A DNA stretch of 34,154 nt, taken from positions 1 to 34,154 of the forward strand of contig JAGPUW010000017.1 in assembly GCA_018069465.1 (NCBI GenBank), read 5' to 3'. This stretch comes from Gammaproteobacteria bacterium. GTDB lineage: Bacteria > Pseudomonadota > Gammaproteobacteria > Pseudomonadales > Porticoccaceae. A model generated the notes under the pieces. The model was given only the letters and a program-made list of their open reading frames with translations. It had not been told where the DNA came from and ran no database searches. The position numbers were made by a program, and so were the translations under genes. Below are positions 9,270-18,868 of this stretch, one piece after another (position 1 is the stretch's first letter; the number at the start of each line of letters is the position of its first letter).

Positions 9270-10172
9270 ATGGTAGAAGAACAGCTAGAGCAGCGCTGTG
9301 GCTATGTGGCTATTGTCGGTCGTCCGAATGTCGGCAAGTCGACCTTGCTCAATCATATGCTCGGTTTAAAACTGAGTATTACTTCGCGCAAGCCGCAAAC
9401 GACCCGCCACAATGTTCTGGGCATAAAAACCACGGATGATTGCCAGCTTATTTTTGTCGATACGCCAGGTATTCACAGCGATCAGGATAAAGCGATTAAC
9501 CGCTATATGAATAAAGCGGCACAAAGCGCCATCCGGGATGTCGAGGTGATTGTGTTTGTCGTCGACCGCCTATTGTGGACAGAGGCCGATAAAGTTGTCG
9601 CGGAAAAACTCGCCGCTACAAATTCGCCGGTTATTGTCGCCATCAATAAGATTGACAGAATAGACGATCGCAGTGAACTGTTGCCCCATATCGAGTATTT
9701 GCAGCAGCTCATGCCAGAGGCGCAAATCATTCCTGTGTCAGCCTTACAGAAAAAGAACCTGGATACGCTGGAGCAAGAAATAAGCCGGCACATCCCGCAA
9801 AATGGCTTTCTGTTTCCCGAAGATCAAATCACCGACCGCTCAGAGCGCTTTCTCGCTGCCGAGCTGGTGCGTGAAAAAATTACCCGTCAACTCGGTGCTG
9901 AATTACCCTACCAAATTGCTGTCGAAATTGAAGCCTTCGAAATGAAGGGCCATATACGCCACATTAGTGCGCTAATTTTGGTGGAGCGTGAGGGGCAAAA
10001 GAAAATAATCATTGGCGAAAAGGGCAAACGCCTGAAAAGTATTGGTCAAGCGGCTCGCATTGATATGGAGCGCCTGTTTGACGGTAAAGTCATGCTGACC
10101 CTTTGGGTAAAAGTACGCAGTGGCTGGTCCGATGATGAGCGAGCTTTGCGCAGTCTTGGTTATCGAGACTAA
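9270..10172 (+). CDS. era: GTPase Era (16S rRNA/30S maturation)
   Basis: Ras-like GTPase of 300 residues that binds the 3' end of 16S rRNA during 30S assembly. G1 is [10 protein letters not shown]3 is DTPGIH and G4 is NKID. The C-terminal KH domain is seen at [20 protein letters not shown]. It starts 4 bases after the rnc stop, the usual rnc-era coupling. All motifs are intact. Confidence 0.97.
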   Translation: MVEEQLEQRCGYVAIVGRPNVGKSTLLNHMLGLKLSITSRKPQTTRHNVLGIKTTDDCQLIFVDTPGIHSDQDKAINRYMNKAAQSAIRDVEVIVFVVDRLLWTEADKVVAEKLAATNSPVIVAINKIDRIDDRSELLPHIEYLQQLMPEAQIIPVSALQKKNLDTLEQEISRHIPQNGFLFPEDQITDRSERFLAAELVREKITRQLGAELPYQIAVEIEAFEMKGHIRHISALILVEREGQKKIIIGEKGKRLKSIGQAARIDMERLFDGKVMLTLWVKVRSGWSDDERALRSLGYRD

Positions 10173-10259
10173 GTGATCACCATGGCGTACCTGACGAGTG
10201 ACTCGATGCGTATTTACCTGTTAACAAGAGCTGACTGTTGATAGTTCGTTAAAACCACG

Positions 10260-10997
10260 ATGAATACGGAAAACGAAAAAGCCTACGTACTACACACGCG
10301 ACAGTATCGTGAAAGCAGTCAATTAGTGGATCTGTTTTCTCGCGACTTCGGCCGCCTGCGCACCGTGGCTAAGGGCGCGCGTGGCAAACGAAAATCCGGG
10401 GGGCATCAGCTGCAGGCTTTTACGCCGTTGCTATTGTCCTGGCGGGGCAAGGGCGAACTAAAAAACCTGACAGCGGTGGAAGCGTCTGGAAATAACGCCG
10501 CTCTACATGGCGAGATGCTGTACATCGGTTTATACCTCAATGAGTTGCTGGTTCGACTACTGCCAGAGCATGTGGCCCACGAAAGTTTGTTTGATCGCTA
10601 CAGTGATCTCATTGCACAGCTGAGCATGAGTTCTGACCCGGAGCCGCTGTTACGACGCTTTGAGCTATCACTGTTGGAAGAAATTGGTTATGGCCTCGAT
10701 ATGGCCACTGAACTCGCTACAGATCGCCCTATTGAGGCTGGTGAACACTATTACTTTACGCATGATCAGGGTTTTATTCGCTTTGATGCTGTTTCGAACC
10801 AGTGCAAGGAAGGCTGTTTTGCGGGAGAACATTTGTTGGCGATAGCTGCGGATGACTATTGCTCGCTTGCCGTCAGACGCTGTGCGAAACGGCTACTGCG
10901 CAGTGCCCTGCAAGCCCAGCTGGGTGAGCGTCCACTGTTAAGCCGGCAACTGTTCCACCAGGCTAAAGTCCCGGTGAATAAGGCACAGGACGACTAA
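10260..10997 (+). CDS. recO: DNA repair protein RecO
   Basis: RecF-pathway mediator that loads RecA with RecR and anneals ssDNA. It has 245 residues: an N-terminal OB fold (KAYVLHTRQYRESSQLVDLF, then GRLRTVAKGARGKRKS) and a C-terminal helical domain. It lies 87 bases after era in the conserved era-recO order. In many Gammaproteobacteria pdxJ follows; here acpS follows directly. The ribosome site before ATG 10260 is weak. Confidence 0.93.
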   Translation: MNTENEKAYVLHTRQYRESSQLVDLFSRDFGRLRTVAKGARGKRKSGGHQLQAFTPLLLSWRGKGELKNLTAVEASGNNAALHGEMLYIGLYLNELLVRLLPEHVAHESLFDRYSDLIAQLSMSSDPEPLLRRFELSLLEEIGYGLDMATELATDRPIEAGEHYYFTHDQGFIRFDAVSNQCKEGCFAGEHLLAIAADDYCSLAVRRCAKRLLRSALQAQLGERPLLSRQLFHQAKVPVNKAQDD

Positions 10998-11010
10998 GGG
11001 TGGGTGCGCA

Positions 11011-11394
11011 ATGATAGTGGGTATTGGTAGCGACCTGGTACACATTAGCCGCATAGAGGCGGTTTTAGAGCGCCAGGGCGAAGCTTTTGCAAAGCGTATT
11101 TTACGTCCTGAGGAGTTTGAAACGTTTTGCCAGAAAAATAAGCCGAGGCAACAAGCCGCCTTTCTCGCCAAACGCTTTGCTGCGAAAGAAGCGCTGAGCA
11201 AGGCATTGAAAACAGGTATTGGCGCGGTATCATGGCAGCATATTCTGGTCGCGAATAACGCCAGTGGTGCACCTGAAATAAGTCTTTCAGACCAGGCTTT
11301 AACTGTTTTTACAGCCTTAGGTGCGCAGAGTATTCACCTCAGCCTCTCCGATGAGCAGGACATGGCACTGGCCTTTGTGGTGTTGAGTGCCTAG
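11011..11394 (+). CDS. acpS: Holo-[acyl-carrier-protein] synthase
   Basis: Transfers 4'-phosphopantetheine from CoA to apo-ACP, needed for fatty acid synthesis. It has 127 residues. The two metal-binding motifs are present: GIGSDLVHISRIE near the N-terminus (Asp8) and FAAKEALSKAL. Its ATG lies 13 bases after the recO stop, with AAGGGTGGG upstream. pdxJ, the usual neighbour between recO and acpS, is absent. Confidence 0.95.
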   Translation: MIVGIGSDLVHISRIEAVLERQGEAFAKRILRPEEFETFCQKNKPRQQAAFLAKRFAAKEALSKALKTGIGAVSWQHILVANNASGAPEISLSDQALTVFTALGAQSIHLSLSDEQDMALAFVVLSA

Positions 11395-11582
11395 TGAGAT
11401 TTTGGCCCTGCCTGCCCAACAGCGGTCGCCAGTTAAGGGCAGCGCTAAGTTAAAAGCAGCACTAACTATGTCAGTAAAGTCAGTCGATATGCCCAAGTTG
11501 TCTTAGCAATTGGGGTGATTAAATCGATAGTGGTGGCCAGCGGGCCTAAAATAGTTAATTAGTTATTGAGAACAACGCAAAT

Positions 11583-12473
11583 ATGGAATATCCGACCATA
11601 GAGTCCTGTATTGGCAATACACCCCTGGTGAGATTACAGCGCCTTAGCGCGGGTCGTAACAATATTGTGCTGCTTAAACTCGAAGGCAATAATCCGGCTG
11701 GATCAGTAAAAGACCGTCCGGCCCTGAGTATGATTGCCCATGCCGAGGCCAGGGGGACAATTAAGCCCGGTGATACGCTTATCGAAGCAACAAGCGGTAA
11801 TACCGGCATCGCCCTGGCGATGGTGGCCGCGATTAAGGGCTATCGAATGATTTTGATCATGCCCGACCATATGACAGAAGAGCGCAAAGAGGCAATGCTG
11901 GCCTATGGCGCTGAGCTAATTCTGGTTAGCCAGGAGGAGGGTATGGAAGGTGCTCGCGATCTCGCCCTGCAAATGCAGGAAGACGGCGAAGGTCTGGTAC
12001 TCGACCAGTTTAATAATGCCGATAATCCCCTGTCTCACATTGAGGGTACCGGCCCGGAAATCTGGCGGCAAACCGAGGGTACAGTCACTCACTTCGTCGC
12101 TGCCATGGGTACCACCGGGACTATTATGGGCGTCTCACAGGCTCTGAAAACCTTGAATAAAGATATTCAGATTATTGGCCTGCAACCAGCAGAGGGGGCG
12201 AGTATCCCCGGTATTCGCCGCTGGGCGACGGCCTATTTGCCCGGTATTTTTGATGCCGCGAGCATTGATCGAACACTTGATATTGGCCAGCAGGAGGCTG
12301 AGGATACGATGCGCGATTTGGCTCGCAAGGAAGGTGTTTTTTGTGGTGTTTCTTCCGGCGGCGCTGTCGCCGGTGCGCTACGGCTGGCCAGTGAGTTAGA
12401 AAATGCGACCATCGTGGTGTCAATATCTGATCGCGGTGACCGTTACCTCTCCTCTGGGCTTTTCAGTGCCTAA
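11583..12473 (+). CDS. cysM: Cysteine synthase B (O-acetylserine sulfhydrylase)
   Basis: PLP enzyme that makes cysteine from O-acetylserine and sulfide or thiosulfate. The PLP lysine is Lys43 (NNPAGSVKDRPA), the substrate loop is TSGNTG at 69-74 and the phosphate-binding loop is GTTGT. At 296 residues, with DRGDRYLSSGLF at the end, it is CysM-type rather than CysK-type. It is preceded by 188 bases without a gene and followed by relA after 40 bases, with no rlmD between them. Confidence 0.94.
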   Translation: MEYPTIESCIGNTPLVRLQRLSAGRNNIVLLKLEGNNPAGSVKDRPALSMIAHAEARGTIKPGDTLIEATSGNTGIALAMVAAIKGYRMILIMPDHMTEERKEAMLAYGAELILVSQEEGMEGARDLALQMQEDGEGLVLDQFNNADNPLSHIEGTGPEIWRQTEGTVTHFVAAMGTTGTIMGVSQALKTLNKDIQIIGLQPAEGASIPGIRRWATAYLPGIFDAASIDRTLDIGQQEAEDTMRDLARKEGVFCGVSSGGAVAGALRLASELENATIVVSISDRGDRYLSSGLFSA

Positions 12474-12513
12474 TTTCATCAAGCCTTTAGTTCGTTTGGC
12501 CTAGGAGCATTCG

Positions 12514-14748
12514 TTGGTACAAGTTCGAGAAATTCATGCAGCCCCGGTGCAGGGTACGGCCGATATCAATTTCTGGCTGGATAAAATTGCCGGCAAATGT
12601 GATTTGGATGAGGCGGCCCGAGAAAGCTTAGGCCTGGCTGCTGAACTAGCGATGCAAGCTGAAAAAGATGCTCAGCTCGCGGGTAAATCACTTTTTCGCG
12701 GTAGCATTTTGCAAATGGGTCTGGAAATTGCGGATATTCTTTCCGACCTGCGGATGGATTATGAAGGCCTGCAGGCGGCGATTTTGTACCGCGCCGTGCG
12801 TGAGGAAAAGCTCAGTCTTGATACTGTGCGCGACACTTTTGGCGAGAATGTCGCGACATTAATTGGCAACGTACTGCGCATGGCGGTGATCAGTGGCTTG
12901 CGCAGCGACTCCGAGCAAGATGTGCTGGGCCAGGATGCCACTCAGCAAGCCAGTAAAGTAAGAGAAATGCTGGTTTCGGTGATCGATGATGTGCGTGTTG
13001 CACTGATTAAACTGGCCGAGCGAACCTGTGCCATTCGCATGGTGAAAACGGCCCCGGAGAAAAAGCGTCAGCAGGTGGCGCGAGAAATTTTCGATGTCTA
13101 TGCGCCCCTTGCCGACCGGTTGGGTATTGGCCAGTTAAAGTGGGAGCTGGAAGACCTGGCTTTTCGCTATCTCGAGGCCGATGAGTACCAACAAATTGCG
13201 CGTTTACTCGACGAAAAGCGCATTGATCGCCAGCAATATATTGATACCGCCATCGCTACGATTAAAAGCGAGCTGGATAAAATTGGCAAGCGCAGTGAAG
13301 TCACTGGGCGCGCAAAACATATTTACAGTATCTGGCGAAAAATGCACCGCAAAGATATTGGCTTCTCCCAGGTTTACGATATTCGCGCCATCAGGGTGCT
13401 AGTGCCAACGGTCAGTGATTGCTATGCGGTATTGGGCATTGTGCACAGCAAGTGGCGAAATATTCCCAATGAATTCGATGACTATATCGCCTCCCCCAAA
13501 GAAAACGGCTATCAATCATTGCACACCGCCGTTATTGGGCCGGGGCGTAAAGTTGTAGAAATCCAGATCCGCACCTACGAAATGCACGAAGAATCCGAGC
13601 TGGGGATTTGTGCACACTGGCAGTACAAAGCCGGCGATAGCAGCGCTTCAGGTGATAATTACGAAGGCAAAATTGCCTGGCTCAGACAAGTGCTGGAATG
13701 GCATGAAAACCTGGACGATTTTATAGAACTGGAAAGTGGCACCGAGCAAGTTTATGTTTTTACCCCCGATGGTCATATTATCGATCTACCGGTGGGTGCC
13801 ACACCGGTAGATTTTGCCTATCGCGTACACACTCAAATTGGTCATCGCTGCCGCGGGGCCAAGGTTAATGGCGACATTGTCAGCTTGAGTTCGACATTAA
13901 AAACGGGCGATCAAGTTGAAATTATTACCGCTAAAAGCGATGCGCCACGTCGTGATTGGCTGGTTAAATCGCTGGGCTATTTACAGACGACTCGGGCAAG
14001 GGCAAAAGTTCAACAGTGGTTTCGCGCACAAAATCGCGAGCAAAATATCGAAGCCGGACAAGGCATACTCGATCGCGAGTTTCGCCATCTGGGTATTGAT
14101 CTGGCACAGCTGGACAGCATCGCTAGCAAGTTTAATAAACACGGCGCCGAGGGCTTATACGCGGCCATTGGTGCTGGCGACGTCAGCTCCACCCAGGTCA
14201 TTAGGGCTGCTCAGGGCAGCCTGAAAGTGGCGGGGCGCCCGGCACCATCGCGGCAGTCCAATGCCAGTCGTTACGCCGATTCAGCGTTTTATATTTACGG
14301 TGTCGGTAATTTATTGACGCGGGTTGCGCGCTGCTGTGGGCCACAACCGGGTGATGATATCTGTGGCTATTTAACCGCTAATCATGGCGTTACTGTTCAC
14401 CGTACAGACTGTGGGGCGTTGCTGCGCTTACAGGCTGAAGAGCCGCGACGTGTGCTACAGGTCTCCTGGGGCGGGGCGCCAGAGCAGCGCTATCCCGTTA
14501 AGATTCAAGTGGCGTCTTACGATAGAGCGGGTTTATTACGCGACCTTACCCGCCTGGTTGACGGCGAAGGGCTGTTTATCGCCACCTTAAATAGCGTAGA
14601 AACCAAAGAGGGGCTGATTGAGACGGAGTTTTCAACGGAAGTTGTAAGCATGGAAGAATTGAGTAATCTACTTGCCAAACTGTGTCAGATTGACAATGTT
14701 GTCGATGCCTGCCGTCTAGTTGAGGAGGTAGGCGTTGGTGAGCGCTAA
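12514..14748 (+). CDS. relA: (p)ppGpp synthetase RelA
   Basis: Ribosome-bound stringent-response enzyme making (p)ppGpp when uncharged tRNA enters the A site. It has 744 residues. The N-terminal hydrolase-like domain has lost the His-Asp pair (ILYRAVREEKL), as in RelA rather than SpoT. The synthetase domain carries KHIYSIWRKM, EFDDYIASPKENGYQSLHT and VEIQIRTYEMHEESELGICA. A TGS domain (YVFTPDGHIIDLPVGATPVD), a zinc-finger/CC region (RVARCCGPQPGDDICGY) and a C-terminal ACT domain follow. The start is TTG 12514 with TAGGAG 7 bases upstream. The mazG start overlaps its end by 14 bases. Confidence 0.96.
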   Translation: MVQVREIHAAPVQGTADINFWLDKIAGKCDLDEAARESLGLAAELAMQAEKDAQLAGKSLFRGSILQMGLEIADILSDLRMDYEGLQAAILYRAVREEKLSLDTVRDTFGENVATLIGNVLRMAVISGLRSDSEQDVLGQDATQQASKVREMLVSVIDDVRVALIKLAERTCAIRMVKTAPEKKRQQVAREIFDVYAPLADRLGIGQLKWELEDLAFRYLEADEYQQIARLLDEKRIDRQQYIDTAIATIKSELDKIGKRSEVTGRAKHIYSIWRKMHRKDIGFSQVYDIRAIRVLVPTVSDCYAVLGIVHSKWRNIPNEFDDYIASPKENGYQSLHTAVIGPGRKVVEIQIRTYEMHEESELGICAHWQYKAGDSSASGDNYEGKIAWLRQVLEWHENLDDFIELESGTEQVYVFTPDGHIIDLPVGATPVDFAYRVHTQIGHRCRGAKVNGDIVSLSSTLKTGDQVEIITAKSDAPRRDWLVKSLGYLQTTRARAKVQQWFRAQNREQNIEAGQGILDREFRHLGIDLAQLDSIASKFNKHGAEGLYAAIGAGDVSSTQVIRAAQGSLKVAGRPAPSRQSNASRYADSAFYIYGVGNLLTRVARCCGPQPGDDICGYLTANHGVTVHRTDCGALLRLQAEEPRRVLQVSWGGAPEQRYPVKIQVASYDRAGLLRDLTRLVDGEGLFIATLNSVETKEGLIETEFSTEVVSMEELSNLLAKLCQIDNVVDACRLVEEVGVGER

Positions 14749-15583
14749 GGCAAGCCACTACCGTATTGACGACCTGGTTCATTTAATGGCCCGCCTGCGC
14801 AATCCCGATAGCGGTTGTCCCTGGGATATCAAACAGGACTTTCAGAGCATCGTGCCCCACACTCTGGAGGAGACCTATGAAGTGGTCGATGCTATCGAGC
14901 GAGGCGACTTCGGACATTTGTGCGAAGAACTTGGCGACCTGCTTTTTCAGGTAATCTTTTATGCCCAGATGGCCAAAGAGCAGGAGCTGTTCGACTTCAG
15001 CGAGATTATTGATGCCCTAGCGGCCAAGCTGCTGAAAAGACATCCCCATGTGTTTCCCGACGGTGTTTTACAGAGCGAGCGTAAAGCGGGCCTTGTGCCG
15101 GAGCTGTCTGCAATTCGCAATAACTGGGAGCAGCAAAAAGCGAAAGACCGGCTTGATAAAGGAGCCCTGGGGCGCCTGGCTGATATTCCCCTGGCCTTGC
15201 CGGCACTGAGTCGCTCAGAAAAACTGCAAAAGCGGGCGGCCAACCATGGCTTCGACTGGCCAGACTATCGGCCGGTTTTAGATAAAATTGATGAAGAACT
15301 CGCTGAATTACGTGAAGCCATCGAAGGGGATAACGAACAACACGTAGAAGAAGAACTGGGTGATTTAATTTTTGCCTGCGTTAATCTGGGGCGCCACCGA
15401 GGCTTCAACCTCGAGTCCTGTCTGCGACGCGCCAATCAAAAATTTGAAACCCGCTTTCGGGCCATGGAGGTCATCTGTGAAAATAAGGGTCTTGATTTTG
15501 AAAAGCTCAGCCTGGAAGGAAAAAACGATCTGTGGCTACAGGTAAAACGCCTGGAACCCCCCCCCCCGCTCGCTAATTCTTAG
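14735..15583 (+). CDS. mazG: Nucleoside triphosphate pyrophosphohydrolase MazG
   Basis: Hydrolyses NTPs to NMP and PPi; in E. coli it counters MazEF/ppGpp-linked death and house-cleans nucleotides. Two tandem MazG domains are seen: one near 25-95 with EETYEVVDAIE and EELGDLLFQVIF, the second near 175-250 with EELAELREAIE and EEELGDLIFACVN. It has 282 residues. TTG 14735 (or GTG 14738) follows a strong GAGGAGG inside the relA end, so it is translationally coupled to relA. A run of 11 C (15557-15567) codes for Pro-Pro-Pro-Pro just before the stop. Confidence 0.95.
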   Translation: MVSAKASHYRIDDLVHLMARLRNPDSGCPWDIKQDFQSIVPHTLEETYEVVDAIERGDFGHLCEELGDLLFQVIFYAQMAKEQELFDFSEIIDALAAKLLKRHPHVFPDGVLQSERKAGLVPELSAIRNNWEQQKAKDRLDKGALGRLADIPLALPALSRSEKLQKRAANHGFDWPDYRPVLDKIDEELAELREAIEGDNEQHVEEELGDLIFACVNLGRHRGFNLESCLRRANQKFETRFRAMEVICENKGLDFEKLSLEGKNDLWLQVKRLEPPPPLANS

Positions 15584-15758
15584 CTGTCAATTCAACGACT
15601 TGTAGAAAATTCCCATTCAGTGTAAGGTTCGGCCTTTTTTTTGGTGCCGTAAAACCTCTATCGACGCAACAAATGCACGGCTTGCTGGCGATTAAAAATG
15701 TCGCTTATCGACACTGTATTTTACTATTCGGTACCTGCCCGCCAATCGGAGAACATCA

Positions 15759-16412
15759 ATGCGATTAATACTGCTAGGTCCACCCGGAGCTGGAAAAGGA
15801 ACCCAGGCACAATTTATTTCTGAAAAATATGGTATCCCCCAGATTTCGACGGGCGATATGCTGCGCGCTGCCGTAAAAGCAGGCACTGAACTTGGTTTAA
15901 AAGCTAAGGATATTATGGCGTCCGGTGGTCTGGTTTCTGATGAGCTCATTATCGACCTGGTTAAAGAACGTATTCAGGAAGCGGATTGCGTTAATGGTTT
16001 TCTGTTTGACGGTTTTCCGCGCACCATCCCCCAGGCACAGGCTCTTGTCGATGCCGATATCAACATTGATGCGGTGCTGGAAATTCACGTTGCCGACAAT
16101 GAGATTGTGTCGCGCCTGAGTGGCCGTCGAGTTCACGAAGGCTCCGGTCGCGTCTACCATGTTGCCCATAATCCACCAAAAGAAGACGGTGTTGATGACC
16201 TTACCGGTGAAGCGCTGATTCAGCGTGTCGATGACAGCGAAGAAACCGTGCGCAAGCGATTAAAGGTTTATCATGAGCAAACCGAGCCATTGGTTACCTT
16301 TTATGAATCTCTGCTCGAGCAAGGTGCAAAATCTGCACCACGCAATGCCCGTGTCGATGGTATTGGCGCACTGGATGCCGTTCAGGAACGAATTACAGCC
16401 GCGCTTGCATAG
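15759..16412 (+). CDS. adk: Adenylate kinase
   Basis: Interconverts ATP + AMP and 2 ADP in the cytoplasm. It has 217 residues with the P-loop [10 protein letters not shown] at 7-16, the AMP-binding segment [20 protein letters not shown], and a long-form LID domain (about 122-160, [20 protein letters not shown]) without zinc-binding cysteines. GGAGA precedes the ATG. It stands alone after a 175-base gap and is followed after 96 bases by hemH. Confidence 0.97.
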   Translation: MRLILLGPPGAGKGTQAQFISEKYGIPQISTGDMLRAAVKAGTELGLKAKDIMASGGLVSDELIIDLVKERIQEADCVNGFLFDGFPRTIPQAQALVDADINIDAVLEIHVADNEIVSRLSGRRVHEGSGRVYHVAHNPPKEDGVDDLTGEALIQRVDDSEETVRKRLKVYHEQTEPLVTFYESLLEQGAKSAPRNARVDGIGALDAVQERITAALA

Positions 16413-16508
16413 GGCTTTCGTTGTTTTCTTAATAAGCCCCAATCTGGCTTTGTCGGCCATCGTTGACCAGAGCTTTCTGAGTCCGTACGCCAGTGGGGGG
16501 GGTTATTT

Positions 16509-17516
16509 TTGTCTGTAGAAAAAACCGGTGTTATCTTAGTTAATCTCGGCACACCCGCAGCTGCAGATACACTTTCTGTGGCTCGCTATTTACGTCAATT
16601 CCTCTCCGACCCCCGCGTGGTCGAAGTGCCAAGACTACTCTGGTGGTTGCTACTTAACTTTATTATCGTCCCTCTGCGCTCCCGCAAAGTGAGTGAAAAT
16701 TATCGCTCCATCTGGCTCGATGAGGGCTCGCCGCTAAAAGTTATCACTGAGCGGCAAGTGGTCGCTTTACAACGTGCCTTTGACGATGATCTCTGTGGAG
16801 AAAAAAGCGCTGGTGTAAACAGCGACAAGCAGTTTATCTGCACCTATGCCATGACTTATGGCAAGCAGTCTATTGCCAGCAGGGTGCAAAATTTGCGAGA
16901 CCAAGGCGCCAATAAAATAGTTATCCTGCCCTTATTCCCACAATATTCAGCCAGTACCACAGCCGCTGTTTATGATCAGCTCGCTGAATTGGTGAAAAAA
17001 TATCGTCATATACCCGATATTCGCGTTGTTCATCATTACTATGATTGTCCTTCTTATATTGATGCGCTCGCGGATTCGATTCGCCAGCACTGGCAAAAAA
17101 ATGGCCAGGCAGAGTGTTTATTAATGTCTTTCCACGGCATCCCCCAAAATTATGTCGAGCGGGGTGATCCTTACTATGCCCAATGCCTGGAAACTGCACG
17201 CGCCGTCGCTCATCGGCTGGGCCTTTCTTCACAGCAGTGGGCTTTTAGTTTTCAATCGCGCTTTGGCCGTCTGGAGTGGGTGAAGCCGTATACCGATGTG
17301 GTCTTGCAAACATGGGCGGCTCGCGGTCTAGAGAGTGTCGATATAGTTTGCCCGGCTTTTTCCAGTGACTGCCTTGAAACCCTCGAAGAAATTGATCAGG
17401 TAAGTCGCCAGTTGTTTCTACAGGCAGGAGGCAAAAAGTTTTCTATGATCCCCTGCTTAAATGACTCGCCTTTACATATTCAGTTTTTCAAAGAGCTTAT
17501 TTGCAGTCGCGTTTAA
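16509..17516 (+). CDS. hemH: Ferrochelatase
   Basis: Inserts Fe2+ into protoporphyrin IX, the last step of heme synthesis, at the inner face of the membrane. It has 335 residues. GVILVNLGTPAAAD opens the protein, the active-site His is in MSFHGIPQNY and the acidic helix is SSDCLETLEEID. The start is TTG 16509, with an eight-G run (16495-16502) six bases upstream as the likely ribosome site. No partner heme gene lies nearby. Confidence 0.94.
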   Translation: MSVEKTGVILVNLGTPAAADTLSVARYLRQFLSDPRVVEVPRLLWWLLLNFIIVPLRSRKVSENYRSIWLDEGSPLKVITERQVVALQRAFDDDLCGEKSAGVNSDKQFICTYAMTYGKQSIASRVQNLRDQGANKIVILPLFPQYSASTTAAVYDQLAELVKKYRHIPDIRVVHHYYDCPSYIDALADSIRQHWQKNGQAECLLMSFHGIPQNYVERGDPYYAQCLETARAVAHRLGLSSQQWAFSFQSRFGRLEWVKPYTDVVLQTWAARGLESVDIVCPAFSSDCLETLEEIDQVSRQLFLQAGGKKFSMIPCLNDSPLHIQFFKELICSRV

Positions 17517-17762
17517 GCTTTTATAGGGCAACTGGCTAAGTCGCCATAACTGCGGATGATTTATTGTTGATCTCTCGATGTTAATTTCTCTGTGTTATTT
17601 GTCTCAAAAAAAATAATAATTAAAAGTATAAGCCCGTATTGCCTTGTTTTAGAGGGCATTTTGTGGACAGTCTAAAGTTTATCAACTAAAATTCGCGCAC
17701 TTGATACAAACTCAAGTCATTTTGTTTATTGCTTTAAATTATTTTTTTTCAGGAGCATTTAT

Positions 17763-18710
17763 ATGCCACGCCCTGCAAGCAAAAAGAAACCCGCAAAGAA
17801 AGTTGTAAAAAGCACAGCGAGTAGTGCCGGATCAGCCGCGGAAAAAGTATTGGAAAAAGCGCTGAAACAGCTGGATGTTCAAAGCGGAAAATTACGTATT
17901 GCCAGGGATAAGCTTCGTGTAAAAAGAGTGGCTGTTACCAAAAATGCCACGGCTGCCAGTACTGCGGCCTTAGATAAAGCCTATGCAGCAGTAACAAGCC
18001 ATTCGGTAGGTCATTCTGAATTAACGAATTCGGTGCGATTAGCTAAGGCCGAAGTGCGAATTGAATCGGTTTTGAAAAAATTCCGCGATGCTGAATCGAC
18101 AGCTCAACTCAGACTTGAGAAAGCTGCGCTGACCATGGCTGCTAATTCTGCTTCCGAACTGAAAGCCGCGGTGGATAAATTTGAACAACGTTGGTTAAAG
18201 CAGCGTGAGCAGGCTAATGCCAAGAAGCTTAAGCTGGCTGCTGCACGTTTGCGTGCCAAGACCAAGAGCATTGAGAAAAAATCGACTTCTGAGGCCGCTG
18301 CTATTCGCAAACGTGCGAACAAGCTTAGCACCAAGCCCGTAGCGACTCCTGGCCGTCCCGGTCGTCCTGCAGGTTCCGTTGTAAAAACGACTAAAGCAGG
18401 TGCTGCGCCCAAACGTAGAGGTCGTCCTGCCAAGGTTGTCGCTAAAGCCAGTGCTAGCGCTGAGCCCAAGCGTAGGGGCCGTCCACCGAAGGCCGCGACA
18501 ACTGCGGTAAAAAAAGCAGTAGGTACCGTCACTAAAAGTGCTGAGGCGCCCAAAAGACGAGGCCGTCCGCCAAAAGCAAAACCTGCAGTGGCGGCCAGTG
18601 CTGCTAAAACGGCGAGCAAGCCTAAGGTGACCGCTAAGAAAAGCACCACTGCGAGTAAAGCTGGCGCGCCAAAAAGGCGAGGGCGTCCACCCAAGGTCGC
18701 AAAAGCTTAA
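17763..18710 (+). CDS. AlgP-like histone H1-type protein with AT-hook repeats
   Basis: Very basic Lys/Ala-rich protein of 315 residues. The first about 190 residues form a helical, coiled-coil-like region with heptad-like Ala/Leu/Lys. The tail carries four AT-hook cores PKRRGRPxK at 216-224, 235-243, 263-271 and 303-311, plus a weaker PGRPGRPAG at 196-204. AT-hooks bind the minor groove of AT-rich DNA. The closest known type is AlgP (AlgR3) of Pseudomonas, which has KPAA-type repeats and was linked to alginate gene control; AT-hook tails are a variant. An AGGAG site precedes the ATG. The AT-rich 246-base leader holds a possible promoter (TTGATA 17701-17706, TTTATT 17725-17730), and a strong terminator follows, so it is probably monocistronic. 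Confidence 0.8.
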   Translation: MPRPASKKKPAKKVVKSTASSAGSAAEKVLEKALKQLDVQSGKLRIARDKLRVKRVAVTKNATAASTAALDKAYAAVTSHSVGHSELTNSVRLAKAEVRIESVLKKFRDAESTAQLRLEKAALTMAANSASELKAAVDKFEQRWLKQREQANAKKLKLAAARLRAKTKSIEKKSTSEAAAIRKRANKLSTKPVATPGRPGRPAGSVVKTTKAGAAPKRRGRPAKVVAKASASAEPKRRGRPPKAATTAVKKAVGTVTKSAEAPKRRGRPPKAKPAVAASAAKTASKPKVTAKKSTTASKAGAPKRRGRPPKVAKA

Positions 18711-18728
18711 GTTCTACTGAGCTTTGTT

Positions 18729-18761
18729 AAAAAAATCCTCCGTTAACGGGGGGTTTTTTTT
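18729..18761 (+). terminator. Rho-independent terminator of the AT-hook gene
   Basis: An A-run, then CCTCCG, loop TTAA and CGGGGGG, followed by eight T. It begins 19 bases after the AT-hook gene stop. The A- and T-runs could also pair, so it may work in both directions. Confidence 0.85.
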
Positions 18762-18868
18762 GCCATACTCTTTCTACTGGCGAGGCAAATATTGACGTAA
18801 GTGTTTATAATCGACCGCTATTTTATTGCGCACCCTTATTAAACTCCGGACTTTACGTTTAAATCACT

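Noticed and set aside
15630-15665. T-rich stretch between mazG and adk as a rho-independent terminator
   Set aside because: The flanking arms pair poorly (GGCC and GGTGCC with mismatches), and the T-run is in the loop rather than after the stem.
18104-18694. 196-residue minus-strand open frame opposite the AT-hook gene
   Set aside because: Its Leu/Ala/Pro-rich repeats mirror the AT-hook coding repeats; it is not a separate gene.
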